A DNA stretch of 35,790 nucleotides from NCBI GenBank assembly GCA_902168085.1, contig CABHOP010000086.1:1-35790 (forward strand), written 5' to 3'. This document shows, one piece after another, positions 8,239 to 17,228 of the stretch. The stretch is from an uncultured Bacteroides sp. (lineage in GTDB: Bacteria > Bacteroidota > Bacteroidia > Chitinophagales > Chitinophagaceae). Made by a program: the position numbers and the translations under genes. Below the pieces are notes generated by a model, which worked only from the letters and a program-made list of their open reading frames with translations, did no database searches and was not told the origin of the DNA. Each line of letters begins with the position of its first letter. The stretch's first letter is position 1.

Positions 8239-8886
8239 ATGAGTTTTGCCTCGATAATGAAGATATTCCTGCCTAAAGACAGGGTATTCTATGGTCTGTT
8301 TGAAGAAGTAAGTTCGAACCTGACACAAATGAGTGAAGTGTTTGGTAAGGCGGTAACAGAACAAGACCCGAGTGCACGTGCGGTGCTGCTGAAACAACTG
8401 GAAGACTGGGAGCACAAGAACGACGAGGTAACACATCGCATCTTTATAGAACTGGGCCGCAATTTCATTACCCCGTTCGACCGCGAGGATATTCACTACC
8501 TGGCTACATCGCTGGATGATATTGCCGACTTTATGTGGGGCTCTGCCAAGCGTATGATGAACTACTACATCGATGATGTAGATGATACCACGCGTGGTTT
8601 TGCGGAGATCATCAAAAAATCCATCACTGCACTAAACAAAGCCGTATATGGCCTGCGCGATATGAAAGACCTGCGCTCGCTGACAGAAGCCTGCGTACTG
8701 ATAAACAGCCTGGAGAATGAAGGCGATGATATGCTGGATAGAGGCATGATGCAGTTGTTCTCATCGAATACCAACCCCATAGAAATCATCAAAAAGAAAG
8801 ACCTGTACCAAATGCTTGAAGTAGTGACTGACAAGTGTGAAGACGCAGCCAACGTGATAGAATCTATCATCATCAAGTACGTTTAA
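8239..8886 (+). CDS. DUF47-family PhoU-like protein (PiT partner)
   Basis: A 215-residue all-helical cytoplasmic protein of the DUF47 (PhoU-like) family. Recognisable features are an N-terminal LPKDRVFYGLFEEVSSNL, the helix pair with WEHKNDEVTHRIFIELGRNFITPF, FDREDIHYLATSLDDIADFM, and a C-terminal second helical bundle with DLYQMLEVVTDKCEDAANVIE. The E/D-xx-D pattern typical of metal-binding PhoU folds is visible. Proteins of this family are encoded next to PiT transporters and are thought to modulate low-affinity phosphate uptake. The next gene begins 27 bases downstream and is the PiT transporter, so the two form an operon driven from the -7 element at 8197. Length is normal. Confidence 0.92.
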   Translation: MSFASIMKIFLPKDRVFYGLFEEVSSNLTQMSEVFGKAVTEQDPSARAVLLKQLEDWEHKNDEVTHRIFIELGRNFITPFDREDIHYLATSLDDIADFMWGSAKRMMNYYIDDVDDTTRGFAEIIKKSITALNKAVYGLRDMKDLRSLTEACVLINSLENEGDDMLDRGMMQLFSSNTNPIEIIKKKDLYQMLEVVTDKCEDAANVIESIIIKYV

Positions 8887-8913
8887 TAGCACTCCACTTC
8901 TCCAAACGCATAT

Positions 8914-10581
8914 ATGTTTACGTTCTTAGTAGTAATCATCATACTGGCGCTGCTGTTTGATTATATCAACGGTTTTCATGATGCCGCCAACTCGATTGCC
9001 ACCATCGTATCTACCAAAGTACTAACCCCTTTCCAGGCGGTAATATGGGCAGCTACGTTCAACTTTGTGGCCTATTTCATCTTCCAGGATCACGCAGTAG
9101 CCAATACCATTGGTAAAACGGTATATCCTGAATACATTACCCTGCCGGTAATATTTGCCGGCCTGATAGCCGCCATTGCCTGGAACCTGCTGACGTGGTG
9201 GTACGGTATCCCATCCTCGTCATCGCACACGCTGATAGGTGGTTTTGCCGGTGCGGCCATTACGCACGCTTTCCAAACGAAAGGGATGATGGGCCTGACA
9301 TCTATAGTGGAGCTGGAAAAAATAAGCAAGACATTATTGTTCATCTTCCTGGCGCCACTGATAGGTATGATCATTTCGATGTTCATTACCCTGGTGACCA
9401 TTATGCGCAATGTATGGCTGCGTATCGTCATCATCATCTTGTCGGTAGCCGGTACCTGGGTGCTTTTCAACCAGTTTGAACAAGTGAAGCTGAAAGAGAA
9501 CCTGGCTAAACTGTACCGTGTAGATAAATATGAAAAAGAAGCCCGGAAAGACCCATCGAAACAACCACAGGTAGATAAAGCCAATGGTTATGTGAAGGAA
9601 GCAAAAGTATTTCTGCCGGCATATGATAAGATACATGCAGCAGGTATAGCCGATAAGATGGAGGCAAAAGGCTTGTTCAAACCATTGGAAGGTTATAAAG
9701 GGCAAGATGCTGTAAAAGAAGTGTACAACCTGGATAGCATTACAAGGCAAGCTAAAAAAGATGCTACCCTGAAACCCTTTGCAGACAGCCTGAATAAGGC
9801 CGTAGATGGTGTGAAGCACCTGACTGCACAATATAACAGCGTACCCAATGAGCAACTGGCAGATAGTGTAGCCGTCGTTATGCAAATGGATGCGGCACAA
9901 AAAGCGCTATTGCTGGAAAAGCTGGAAAAGATAGATGTGCGTAAGGATGTAGTAAAATCGCTGAAAAAGGCAGATAACTCTATATTCATGTACGGCATTG
10001 CAGCGGTTGCACTGATATTTATATTGTGCTACATCTATGTAGATGTGCTGCGTGAGCCAAGCGCATTCCGCAAAGCCAATATGTTCAAACGCCTGCAGCT
10101 GGTATCATCGGCAGCCTTTAGTTTGGGTCATGGTGGTAACGATGCACAGAAAGTAATGGGTATCATTGCTGCGGCTTTTGTGGCCTATAATGAGCAGAAA
10201 TACGGTGACATAAGCATGGCACTGAAAGACCTGGGCTGGGTGCCACTGGCCTGCTACACGGCCATAGCAGCCGGTACGTTGAGCGGTGGCTGGAAGATCG
10301 TTAAAACCATGGGGTCGCGTATAACCAAAGTAACCCCGCTGGAAGGTGTGAGTGCGGAAAGCGCGGGTGCCATTACCCTGTTCATGACGGAACAGATGGG
10401 TATCCCGGTATCTACAACACATACCATTACAGGTTCCATCATAGGTGTGGGTGCTACCAAACGCCTGTCGGCCGTGCGCTGGGGGGTAACTTTGAACCTG
10501 CTTTGGGCATGGATACTTACCATACCGGTAAGTGCCCTGATAGCGGGTCTCGTTTACCTGATAACAAGCATGTTTGTTTAG
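8914..10581 (+). CDS. pit: PiT-family inorganic phosphate transporter with large central insertion
   Basis: A 555-residue inner-membrane symporter. Both halves of the PiT repeat are intact: GFHDAANSIAT (residues 20-30) with GIPSSSSHTLIGG (98-110), and GHGGNDAQKVMG (405-416) with GIPVSTTHTITGS (497-509). Between a hydrophobic segment at about 170-186 and another at 355-375 lies a soluble stretch of roughly 165 residues, rich in Lys, Asp, Glu and Ala and predicted helical. This makes the protein longer than typical bacterial PiT proteins, which have a shorter central loop. The substrate assignment as phosphate follows from the family and the DUF47 partner; sulfate and other PiT substrates cannot be excluded. 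A strong terminator follows at 10612. Confidence 0.92.
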   Translation: MFTFLVVIIILALLFDYINGFHDAANSIATIVSTKVLTPFQAVIWAATFNFVAYFIFQDHAVANTIGKTVYPEYITLPVIFAGLIAAIAWNLLTWWYGIPSSSSHTLIGGFAGAAITHAFQTKGMMGLTSIVELEKISKTLLFIFLAPLIGMIISMFITLVTIMRNVWLRIVIIILSVAGTWVLFNQFEQVKLKENLAKLYRVDKYEKEARKDPSKQPQVDKANGYVKEAKVFLPAYDKIHAAGIADKMEAKGLFKPLEGYKGQDAVKEVYNLDSITRQAKKDATLKPFADSLNKAVDGVKHLTAQYNSVPNEQLADSVAVVMQMDAAQKALLLEKLEKIDVRKDVVKSLKKADNSIFMYGIAAVALIFILCYIYVDVLREPSAFRKANMFKRLQLVSSAAFSLGHGGNDAQKVMGIIAAAFVAYNEQKYGDISMALKDLGWVPLACYTAIAAGTLSGGWKIVKTMGSRITKVTPLEGVSAESAGAITLFMTEQMGIPVSTTHTITGSIIGVGATKRLSAVRWGVTLNLLWAWILTIPVSALIAGLVYLITSMFV

Positions 10582-10611
10582 ACAATAGCATATTAACATG
10601 AAATTAATTGC

Positions 10612-10639
10612 AAAAGGCGCTCATTGTAGCGCCTTTTTT
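10612..10639 (+). terminator. Rho-independent terminator of the phosphate operon
   Basis: AAAAGGCGCT pairs with AGCGCCTTTT around a CATTGT loop, ending in six T residues. It begins 30 bases after the pit stop codon and abuts the -7 element of the next gene. Confidence 0.9.
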
Positions 10640-10642
10640 CGC

Positions 10643-10650
10643 TACCTTTG
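10643..10650 (+). promoter_or_regulatory. Bacteroidota -7 element (TACCTTTG) for the SNF2 gene
   Basis: Exact TAnnTTTG match three bases after the pit terminator. A TTG at 10624-10626, inside the terminator loop and stem, is the only nearby -33-like triplet, although its 16-base spacing is short. It supports the ATG at 10684 as the start, because the in-frame TTG at 10648 falls inside this element. Confidence 0.65.
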
Positions 10651-10683
10651 CAGATTGCCAAATTTGAACTGACCCAAGGGAAA

Positions 10684-13600
10684 ATGTCATTACCACCGTT
10701 ATTAAGACATGTTTATAACCATGGAACAGAAGAAGTTATCCGCAGGGGTAAGAAAATCTTCTATTCTGCCGGCGTGCAAATGCTGGATGTAGACCACCTG
10801 CTGGAGCAGGTGCGTTTCCGGGTGCGTAATGATGTGTACCAGAACTATTATACTGTAACGGTAAATAAATACCTGGACCCCAAAAATCTTTCCATACGTT
10901 GCCAGTGCCCTTATAACATGGGCGATATATGCCGGCATGAAGTAGCAGCACTGTTTCAACTGAATGACATACTACAGAGTGGATTTTTTGAGAATGCAGA
11001 TATTGTGTATGATCAAAAACATTCCGTAGTGCGCATGCGCCAGGTGAATATGCAGATGCTGCGCATCTTTGCATCGCCTGAAATAATAGATAAAGCCACG
11101 CAGTGGGCATCTTTCAAGAAAGCCATTATCAATACAGGTAAGAAGAATGACCGGATAGAGGCAGAAGTACCTGAGGATGAGATGACCTATAAAGTAGTGC
11201 TGCAGCAAAATGAGGAGCGCTACTTCGATACATCGTGCGGGTGCGATGAAAAGCAATACCCGCTATGCGTGCATAAGGCCACCGTTTTTATACAGGTGCT
11301 GAATGCGTACGGGCCGCAATACTTCCTGAGCGTGCGCGACTGGGATGAGCAAAAGAACAAATTGCTGGCATTGTATGGCTATAGCCTGAATGATGACCTT
11401 ACCGGCAAGTTTGAATTTGTGTACCAGAACGGCAAGCCATTTCTACGGGTGCTGGATACCACTATAAAGAAAGTGACCCAGCCTGCCGCTATGCCCAGCT
11501 ATGCCGGGCAAGGCAGCAATATAAAAAGGGAACAGGCAGCAGCACAGGTAACACATGTGCCGCAACAGGATCCTAAGCGCATAGGCATTGTAATAGACAC
11601 CAATGCAGATCATTATCCTAACGTGACCTTTTCGCTGGTGGCGGGGGAAACAGATGAAGACGGCCGCAAATTTATAAACGGTATAGAGCGGCTGGACCTG
11701 ATGCAGTATGTGAACCCCATGCAGTTTAAAGAAGATGAGCGCGAGCTGCTACCGGTGATACGCAAATTCACTACTGAAGAAACATTGAAATACCTCAAGA
11801 AAAACCTGCCCTTCGGCGATTTTCTTGATGACTACGATAGCATGCTGAAAGCCCATCCTGATGAGGTGGGAGAACAGATATGGGAATACCTGCTGCCCAA
11901 ATACCAGAAGCTACTGGAACGCTATAAGCACCATGCATTGTGTTTTATAAAACCTGCAGCTAAAAAACTAAGTTCTAAGGAACTGGAGCCGGTAGCCTTC
12001 TCACCGGCAAAGGTGCAGCCGCAATTGAGTGTAGATAAGAAAGGTGACAAATATGTAATAGCGCTATCGTGGATAATAGACGATAAGTATGTGCCATATA
12101 AAGAAGTAGTGCAGCTGAATGCCGGCCTACTGATGTATGACTTTACGGTACATGCCATAGCCAATATAGGGCAGGTGCGCGTGATAGAGCACCTGTTGCC
12201 AGATGGTGAACTGGAGATAGATGCAACCGAATGGAACAGCTTTCTGCAGGATAAACTGATGGCGTGGAGCCAGCTGATGCACGTAATATTTGGTGATGAG
12301 CTGGTAGAACATGTAGATAAGTCTGTGCCGGAATACAGGCTGTATATGCAGGAGCGTGAGCAGATGCTGGTGTTACAACCTGCATTTGCCTACAATGGCA
12401 TCGAGATAAAATGGGGCTTCTTTGGTGATGTGATAGAGCCACACAATGGTGTAGTGAAAGTGGTGAAGCGCAATGAAACTGCCGAGCAGGAATACATCAA
12501 TATGGTGCGCAACCTGCACAGCGATATACAGCACAATGTAAAAGACCATTTCTTTTACATGCCGGGCACATCGGTAATAGCCAATAACTGGTTCTTCCGT
12601 TTTTCGGAAGTGATGAAGGAATGGAATGTGACGCTGTATGGTTTTGAAAACCTGAAAAGCCTGCGTATCAGCACCTACAAGCCCGATACCAGGGTGCATG
12701 TAAGCAGTGGTATAGACTGGTTTGACGCTACTGTAGAAGTAGTGTTTGGAGACCAGACAGTATCGCTGGTAGATGTGAAGCGCGCATTGGCGCAAAAGCA
12801 AAACTTTGTAAAGCTGGGCGATGGCTCTATAGGCCTGCTACCTGAAGAATGGCTGAAGAAATATGCCCTGCTGATAAAGATGGGCGATACCAAAGGCAAT
12901 AGCATCCGCCTGAAAAAATACCATTTCAGTGTATTGGATGAGCTGCTGGCAGAGGTAGATGAAGAAGAGCTGCAAAGAGAACTGGAAGAAAAGAAAGAGC
13001 GCCTGACAGGTATTTTGGACAGCGACTATAGCAATGTCAGTCCGCCAAAGGAACTGAAAGCGGAGCTGAGGCCTTACCAATTGGCAGGTTTTCAGTGGTT
13101 ACTCTTCCTGCGGGAAGCAGGCTGGGGCGGTATATTGGCCGATGATATGGGTCTTGGTAAAACGGTGCAGACGCTGGCATTCTTTCAGCATTGCAAGAAT
13201 GAGAACCCGGATGCAAAATTCCTGGTGGTATGCCCTACCACGCTGATGTATAACTGGGAAAATGAAATACGGAAGTTTACACCGGATCTTACCCATTTTA
13301 TACACCATGGCCCTAAACGTATGGCCAGCGAGCGTGCATTTGAACCGTATGATATCATTATTACTACCTACGGTACCATGCGCAGCGATATAAAAGTGTT
13401 CAAGGATATAGACTTTGACTATGTGGTGCTGGATGAATCTCAGTCGATAAAGAACCCGCAGAGCCAGGTAGCAAAGGCATCGCTGCTGCTGACGGCTAAA
13501 AACAGGCTGGCACTGAGCGGTACGCCATTGCAGAATAATACCTTCGACCTGTTTGCGCAAATGAACTTCCTGAACCCCGGCATGCTGGGCAGCAGGGAAT

Positions 13601-14454
13601 TTTTCATGAATGAATTTGCTACGCCAATAGATAAGTTCCAGGAAGATGAAGTGAAGCAACAATTGCGAAAGCTAACCTATCCCTTCCTGCTGCGCCGCAC
13701 CAAAGAGCAGGTGGCCAAAGACTTGCCAGAAAAAACAGAGATGATACTGCATTGTGAAATGGGTGCGGAGCAGCGTAAGATATACGATGCCTACCGCAAT
13801 ATGTATCGTGAGCAGATAATGGGGATGATAGAAGAGCGCGGTGTAGAGCGCAGTACGATGCATATATTGCAGGGACTTACCAAGCTGCGCCAGATATGTG
13901 ATTCGCCGGCCATACTGAATGAAGAAGAAAGGTATCATAACTACAGCATAAAGCTGGATGAACTGACACGCGAGATAAATGAAAATGTGGGCAACCACAA
14001 AGCGTTGATATTCTCACAATTCCTGGGTATGCTGGCGCTGATACGCAAAGAACTGGAAACGAAAGGTATACCCTATGTCTATTTTGACGGTAGCTCATCC
14101 GCCACGCAACGCGAGCAAGCTATACAGGAGTTTCAGAATAATGAAGAATGCCGGGTATTCCTGATATCCCTGAAGGCGGGTGGTATAGGTCTTAACCTTA
14201 CGGCGGCAGACTATGTATATATAGTAGACCCATGGTGGAACCCTGCGGTAGAGCAGCAAGCTATAGACCGTACGCACCGTATAGGGCAAACCAAGAATAT
14301 ATTTGCCTACAGGCTGATATGCAAGGATACCATAGAAGAAAAAATGCTGACACTGCAAGAACGTAAGCGCGCACTGGCCAATGAACTGGTATCGGATGAT
14401 AATGCCTTCCTGAAAAGGCTTACCAAAGAAGATATTGCTTACCTGTTGAGCTAA
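10684..14454 (+). CDS. SNF2/SWI2-family DEAD-like ATPase with two SWIM zinc fingers
   Basis: A 1256-residue DNA-dependent ATPase. Two SWIM motifs of identical spacing (CxCx7CxH) lie at C73-C75-C83-H85 and C185-C187-C195-H197. A long middle region of about 600 residues resembles the bacterial SNF2-associated region. The C-terminal two-lobe motor starts with LRPYQLAGFQWLLFL, has Walker A GLGKT (823-827), motif II DESQ (917-920) in place of the more usual DEAQ, motif III LSGTPLQNN, and motifs V-VI GGIGLNLT and QQAIDRTHRIGQT. Bacterial members of this family are thought to remodel DNA-protein complexes, acting in transcription or repair, but the specific partner is unknown. The ATG at 10684 was chosen over the TTG at 10648. 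A bidirectional terminator follows. Confidence 0.93.
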   Translation: MSLPPLLRHVYNHGTEEVIRRGKKIFYSAGVQMLDVDHLLEQVRFRVRNDVYQNYYTVTVNKYLDPKNLSIRCQCPYNMGDICRHEVAALFQLNDILQSGFFENADIVYDQKHSVVRMRQVNMQMLRIFASPEIIDKATQWASFKKAIINTGKKNDRIEAEVPEDEMTYKVVLQQNEERYFDTSCGCDEKQYPLCVHKATVFIQVLNAYGPQYFLSVRDWDEQKNKLLALYGYSLNDDLTGKFEFVYQNGKPFLRVLDTTIKKVTQPAAMPSYAGQGSNIKREQAAAQVTHVPQQDPKRIGIVIDTNADHYPNVTFSLVAGETDEDGRKFINGIERLDLMQYVNPMQFKEDERELLPVIRKFTTEETLKYLKKNLPFGDFLDDYDSMLKAHPDEVGEQIWEYLLPKYQKLLERYKHHALCFIKPAAKKLSSKELEPVAFSPAKVQPQLSVDKKGDKYVIALSWIIDDKYVPYKEVVQLNAGLLMYDFTVHAIANIGQVRVIEHLLPDGELEIDATEWNSFLQDKLMAWSQLMHVIFGDELVEHVDKSVPEYRLYMQEREQMLVLQPAFAYNGIEIKWGFFGDVIEPHNGVVKVVKRNETAEQEYINMVRNLHSDIQHNVKDHFFYMPGTSVIANNWFFRFSEVMKEWNVTLYGFENLKSLRISTYKPDTRVHVSSGIDWFDATVEVVFGDQTVSLVDVKRALAQKQNFVKLGDGSIGLLPEEWLKKYALLIKMGDTKGNSIRLKKYHFSVLDELLAEVDEEELQRELEEKKERLTGILDSDYSNVSPPKELKAELRPYQLAGFQWLLFLREAGWGGILADDMGLGKTVQTLAFFQHCKNENPDAKFLVVCPTTLMYNWENEIRKFTPDLTHFIHHGPKRMASERAFEPYDIIITTYGTMRSDIKVFKDIDFDYVVLDESQSIKNPQSQVAKASLLLTAKNRLALSGTPLQNNTFDLFAQMNFLNPGMLGSREFFMNEFATPIDKFQEDEVKQQLRKLTYPFLLRRTKEQVAKDLPEKTEMILHCEMGAEQRKIYDAYRNMYREQIMGMIEERGVERSTMHILQGLTKLRQICDSPAILNEEERYHNYSIKLDELTREINENVGNHKALIFSQFLGMLALIRKELETKGIPYVYFDGSSSATQREQAIQEFQNNEECRVFLISLKAGGIGLNLTAADYVYIVDPWWNPAVEQQAIDRTHRIGQTKNIFAYRLICKDTIEEKMLTLQERKRALANELVSDDNAFLKRLTKEDIAYLLS

Positions 14455-14461
14455 CGATAAA

Positions 14462-14490
14462 AATAAAGGCACCCATTGGGTGCCTTTATT
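14462..14490. terminator. Bidirectional terminator between SNF2 and the foldase gene
   Basis: AATAAAGGCACCC pairs with GGGTGCCTTTATT around an ATT loop (13-bp perfect stem), with A/T-rich flanks on both sides. It lies between two convergent genes and can serve both. Confidence 0.88.
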
Positions 14491-14513
14491 CTGTTACAAA
14501 TTTTTTATGTTTT

Positions 14514-15887
14514 TTAATTCTTTGCGTTATTCTTCCAGGCTTGCAGCTCTTCACAGTCCATGTATGCAGGGTCTATTTTTATGTAGTAGGTAGGCGATTT
14601 CTCTGCTACCCAATCCATCATTTTCTTTGCTTTCTTTTGCTGCAGTGCTATATCCTGTATGCGGGCATAATCGTCTTTAAGATTGGCCTTGTGCGGCGCG
14701 GTGATGCTTTTCAAATACACTATGCGCGTACTGCGGTCGCCACGGCCGTTATCAAATACCTGCGGTTGCGAATAGCTGCCCACTTTCATCGTATCTATCA
14801 TCAAAGCTATAGATGGATCCAGGTTAGCAACTTCCATAGTAGTACTACCTGTTTGCGGGTCGGCTATCATACCGCCGGTGCGGTTGCTCATTTCATCGTT
14901 TGAATATTTACCTACTGCTTCCTGAAACGTTATTTTTCCGGCAACCAGTTCTGAACGGATGCTATCCAGTTTCATAAAGGCCGCTTTATAATCGGCTGAA
15001 GTATGCTCCGGTTTAATAAGGATGTGCCTTACATCGGCCTCTTCACCCCGGCGGCGTATCATCTGGATAATGTGGTAGCCGAACTGTGTTTTAACGATAG
15101 GCGATACATCGCCGTTTTGCAGTTTGAAAGCAGCAGCCACAAACTCTGTAGCCCAGCCACCGCCGCGACGGCTTACACCATCATAACGGCCGCCATTATT
15201 GCGGCTGCCAGGGTCATCGCTATATAGACCGGCCATGGTTTCAAAATCCTTTTTATCTACGACTATCTGCTTACGGATGTCTTCCAGCTTTTTGCGGGCA
15301 TAATCATCCAGTTCGGGGCTAACGGCGGGATTGATAACTATTTGTCCCATTTCTACTGTAGCAGGAAAATCGGGAAGGCTATCTGTAGGGATTGTTTTGA
15401 AAAAAGCATTCACTTCGGCGGGGGTAATCTTTACATTCTGCATCAGTTGGCCCTGCACTTTTTCGGCCATCATGCTTTCGCGTATCACATCTCGATAGTC
15501 CTCCTTCATCTGGAAAACGGTTCTGCCCGATACTTCTTCCAGTTTTTCCTTAGAGCCAAACTGCTGGATGAAATAACGGAGGCGGTTTTCCAAAGCCCCC
15601 TCCACTTCTTCTTCACTTACCAGAAGGCTATCCCGTTCAGCCTGTTCCACCAGCATTTTCTGCAGGATGATTTGCTGCAGCAAGCCGCATTTATCTTTAT
15701 CGGATGGCTCCTGGCCTGTTTGCTGGGCTGCCTGAGCCGCCTGTACTTCCAGTTCGGATTGTAAAACGATACGGTTTTTGCCAACTACAGCTAGTATCTT
15801 ATCGGCAACCTGCGCGGTAGCTGTAGTAGCACTAACGCCCAGCAGCAATGCTGCTGCCAGATAATTATATATTTTTTTATTAAGCAT
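14514..15887 (-). CDS. SurA-like periplasmic peptidyl-prolyl isomerase (parvulin)
   Basis: A 457-residue secreted foldase. It has a signal peptide (NYLAAALLLGVSATTATAQ), then a SurA N-terminal chaperone region (VADKILAVVGKNRIVLQSEL ... LQQIILQKMLVEQA), then two PpiC-type rotamase modules. The first includes YSDDPGSRNNGGRYDG, GWATEFVAAAF and TQFGYHIIQMI; the second, starting ADVRHILIKP, includes YSNDEMSNRTGGMI and is more diverged. The family assists outer-membrane protein folding in the periplasm. The ATG at 15887 was chosen; an in-frame GTG at 15893 adds two residues. A -7 element (15910-15917) lies upstream. Neighbour is a secreted TPR protein on the same strand with its own promoter. Confidence 0.9.
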   Translation of the reverse strand: MLNKKIYNYLAAALLLGVSATTATAQVADKILAVVGKNRIVLQSELEVQAAQAAQQTGQEPSDKDKCGLLQQIILQKMLVEQAERDSLLVSEEEVEGALENRLRYFIQQFGSKEKLEEVSGRTVFQMKEDYRDVIRESMMAEKVQGQLMQNVKITPAEVNAFFKTIPTDSLPDFPATVEMGQIVINPAVSPELDDYARKKLEDIRKQIVVDKKDFETMAGLYSDDPGSRNNGGRYDGVSRRGGGWATEFVAAAFKLQNGDVSPIVKTQFGYHIIQMIRRRGEEADVRHILIKPEHTSADYKAAFMKLDSIRSELVAGKITFQEAVGKYSNDEMSNRTGGMIADPQTGSTTMEVANLDPSIALMIDTMKVGSYSQPQVFDNGRGDRSTRIVYLKSITAPHKANLKDDYARIQDIALQQKKAKKMMDWVAEKSPTYYIKIDPAYMDCEELQAWKNNAKN

Positions 15888-15909
15888 TGACACGTTATAA
15901 TATGGCTGG

Positions 15910-15917
15910 CAAATGTA
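15910..15917 (-). promoter_or_regulatory. -7 element (TACATTTG) for the foldase gene
   Basis: Exact TAnnTTTG on the minus strand, 23 bases upstream of the foldase ATG. No clear -33 TTG was seen. Confidence 0.6.
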
Positions 15918-15974
15918 GATTATTATTTATAAGCGAAACGTTAAACTAAATGCCTGATTCATACAGGTATTGAC

Positions 15975-17072
15975 CTATTTAGCTTTCTTTTCTTTGATAA
16001 AGATACCATCTACCTTTTTGCTGTTGTAAAAATCGGCAGCTACTGGGCGGTAAGGATGTTCGCCGAGCCAGGCCTCCAGTTTAGGAATGGCATCGGGATG
16101 AAACTTCTTCCATGCGTCAAACTGCTGCGGGTTGTCTATTTTACCGAATACCCATTGGTTATATACATCGAAATACCCATTACGCAGCATATCGCCCAGC
16201 CTGTTGAAAAGGCTGATGGGGTATTTGCCGGCATATGCTTTCATCCATTCCATCAGGAACCGGGTACGCAGCATGATGAGGTTTTCGGTAGTGATACCAT
16301 CACTCACTACAGGCGATAACTTCAGATAGGTATGTTCTACCGCTTCCTCAAAAGTATTGCCGGCGGTGGCTGCCAGTTTTTGCTTGTTACCACCTTTGAA
16401 TTTGGGTATCTCGCCGGTACCCAGCATTTTATACAGGCGCTGGTAGGCACCTAAAAGCATATCGCGGGTTTCATTAGCACGTGGTGTCTGCTGTTCTATA
16501 TTTAGAAACATTTCGGCATAAATAACCGCCCACACCGGTTTTTGAGTGCCCATATACATGCGGGCGGCCTCGTAATAGTTTATATGATAGGCAGGATCGG
16601 CTTCAATACCATCCAGCCAGGTTTCAAGGGCATATACCGGTTGCTCATCCATCTCATACATCCTGCCCAGTTCATGAAACAGCAGGCCGGAATGTGGGTA
16701 GCGTTCCAATCCCTTCTGTAATATGTTTTTAGCTTTTTTCTTTTCCTTTTGTGCTACATATGCTGAACCTGCTATCTGGAAGCTTTGCGCATCGGCCTCG
16801 CCACTTTTAATAATAGGTTCCAGTATCTTATGTGTTTCATCATATTCACCTGCCAGGTAGTATGCCTGTCCCAAGTCGCGATACAGGATCATCTTTTCCG
16901 GCGCCAGTTGAATGGCATTTCGATAGGTAATGATGGCCTGCTGGATATTGCCCCGCATCAAATCGCCACGGGCAGCATTATACATCTGTGCCACTTCAGG
17001 ACTGGGCCAGTCGCTATCTTGCGCCAACAGGCTAAAAGGCATCAGCAATAAAAATAGGAATGTAAATTTCAC
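15975..17072 (-). CDS. Secreted tetratricopeptide-repeat protein
   Basis: A 365-residue protein with signal peptide (MKFTFLFLLLMPFSLLAQ, start codon GTG at 17072). TPR-like helix pairs follow: AARGDLMRGNIQQAIITYRN with AIQLAP, LYRDLGQAYYLAGEYDETHK, IAGSAYVAQKEKKKAKNILQ and LFHELGRMYEMDEQPVYALE. The C-terminal 180 residues have no recognised domain but contain repeated aromatic-rich helices. Its role is unknown; TPR proteins usually mediate protein contacts, here presumably in the periplasm. The open frame reaches a TTG at 17102, but that triplet is part of the -7 promoter element, so it is not expected in the transcript and I rejected it. Confidence 0.82.
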   Translation of the reverse strand: MKFTFLFLLLMPFSLLAQDSDWPSPEVAQMYNAARGDLMRGNIQQAIITYRNAIQLAPEKMILYRDLGQAYYLAGEYDETHKILEPIIKSGEADAQSFQIAGSAYVAQKEKKKAKNILQKGLERYPHSGLLFHELGRMYEMDEQPVYALETWLDGIEADPAYHINYYEAARMYMGTQKPVWAVIYAEMFLNIEQQTPRANETRDMLLGAYQRLYKMLGTGEIPKFKGGNKQKLAATAGNTFEEAVEHTYLKLSPVVSDGITTENLIMLRTRFLMEWMKAYAGKYPISLFNRLGDMLRNGYFDVYNQWVFGKIDNPQQFDAWKKFHPDAIPKLEAWLGEHPYRPVAADFYNSKKVDGIFIKEKKAK

Positions 17073-17099
17073 GCTAAGAAAATGCTGGTAAAAACAGCG

Positions 17100-17107
17100 C
17101 AAAAGTA
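17100..17107 (-). promoter_or_regulatory. -7 element (TACTTTTG) for the TPR gene
   Basis: Exact TAnnTTTG on the minus strand, 28 bases before the GTG start. It decides the start, because it contains the alternative TTG codon. Confidence 0.62.
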
Positions 17108-17228
17108 TTGAGAAATAGCTATGGAAAGGATAAAAATGTAGTAATAATAATATTTATCTATGGGTTTAACATTTTATTATTGATGCTAAGCGCTGTTCAT
17201 CAGCATATTTAGTGTTAATTTGCCAACG

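Noticed and set aside
10648-10683. N-terminal extension of the SNF2 protein from a TTG
   Set aside because: The TTG is part of the -7 promoter element, so it would not be in the mRNA; the ATG at 10684 fits.
17073-17102. N-terminal extension of the TPR protein from a TTG
   Set aside because: The TTG overlaps the TACTTTTG element, and the signal peptide begins at the GTG.
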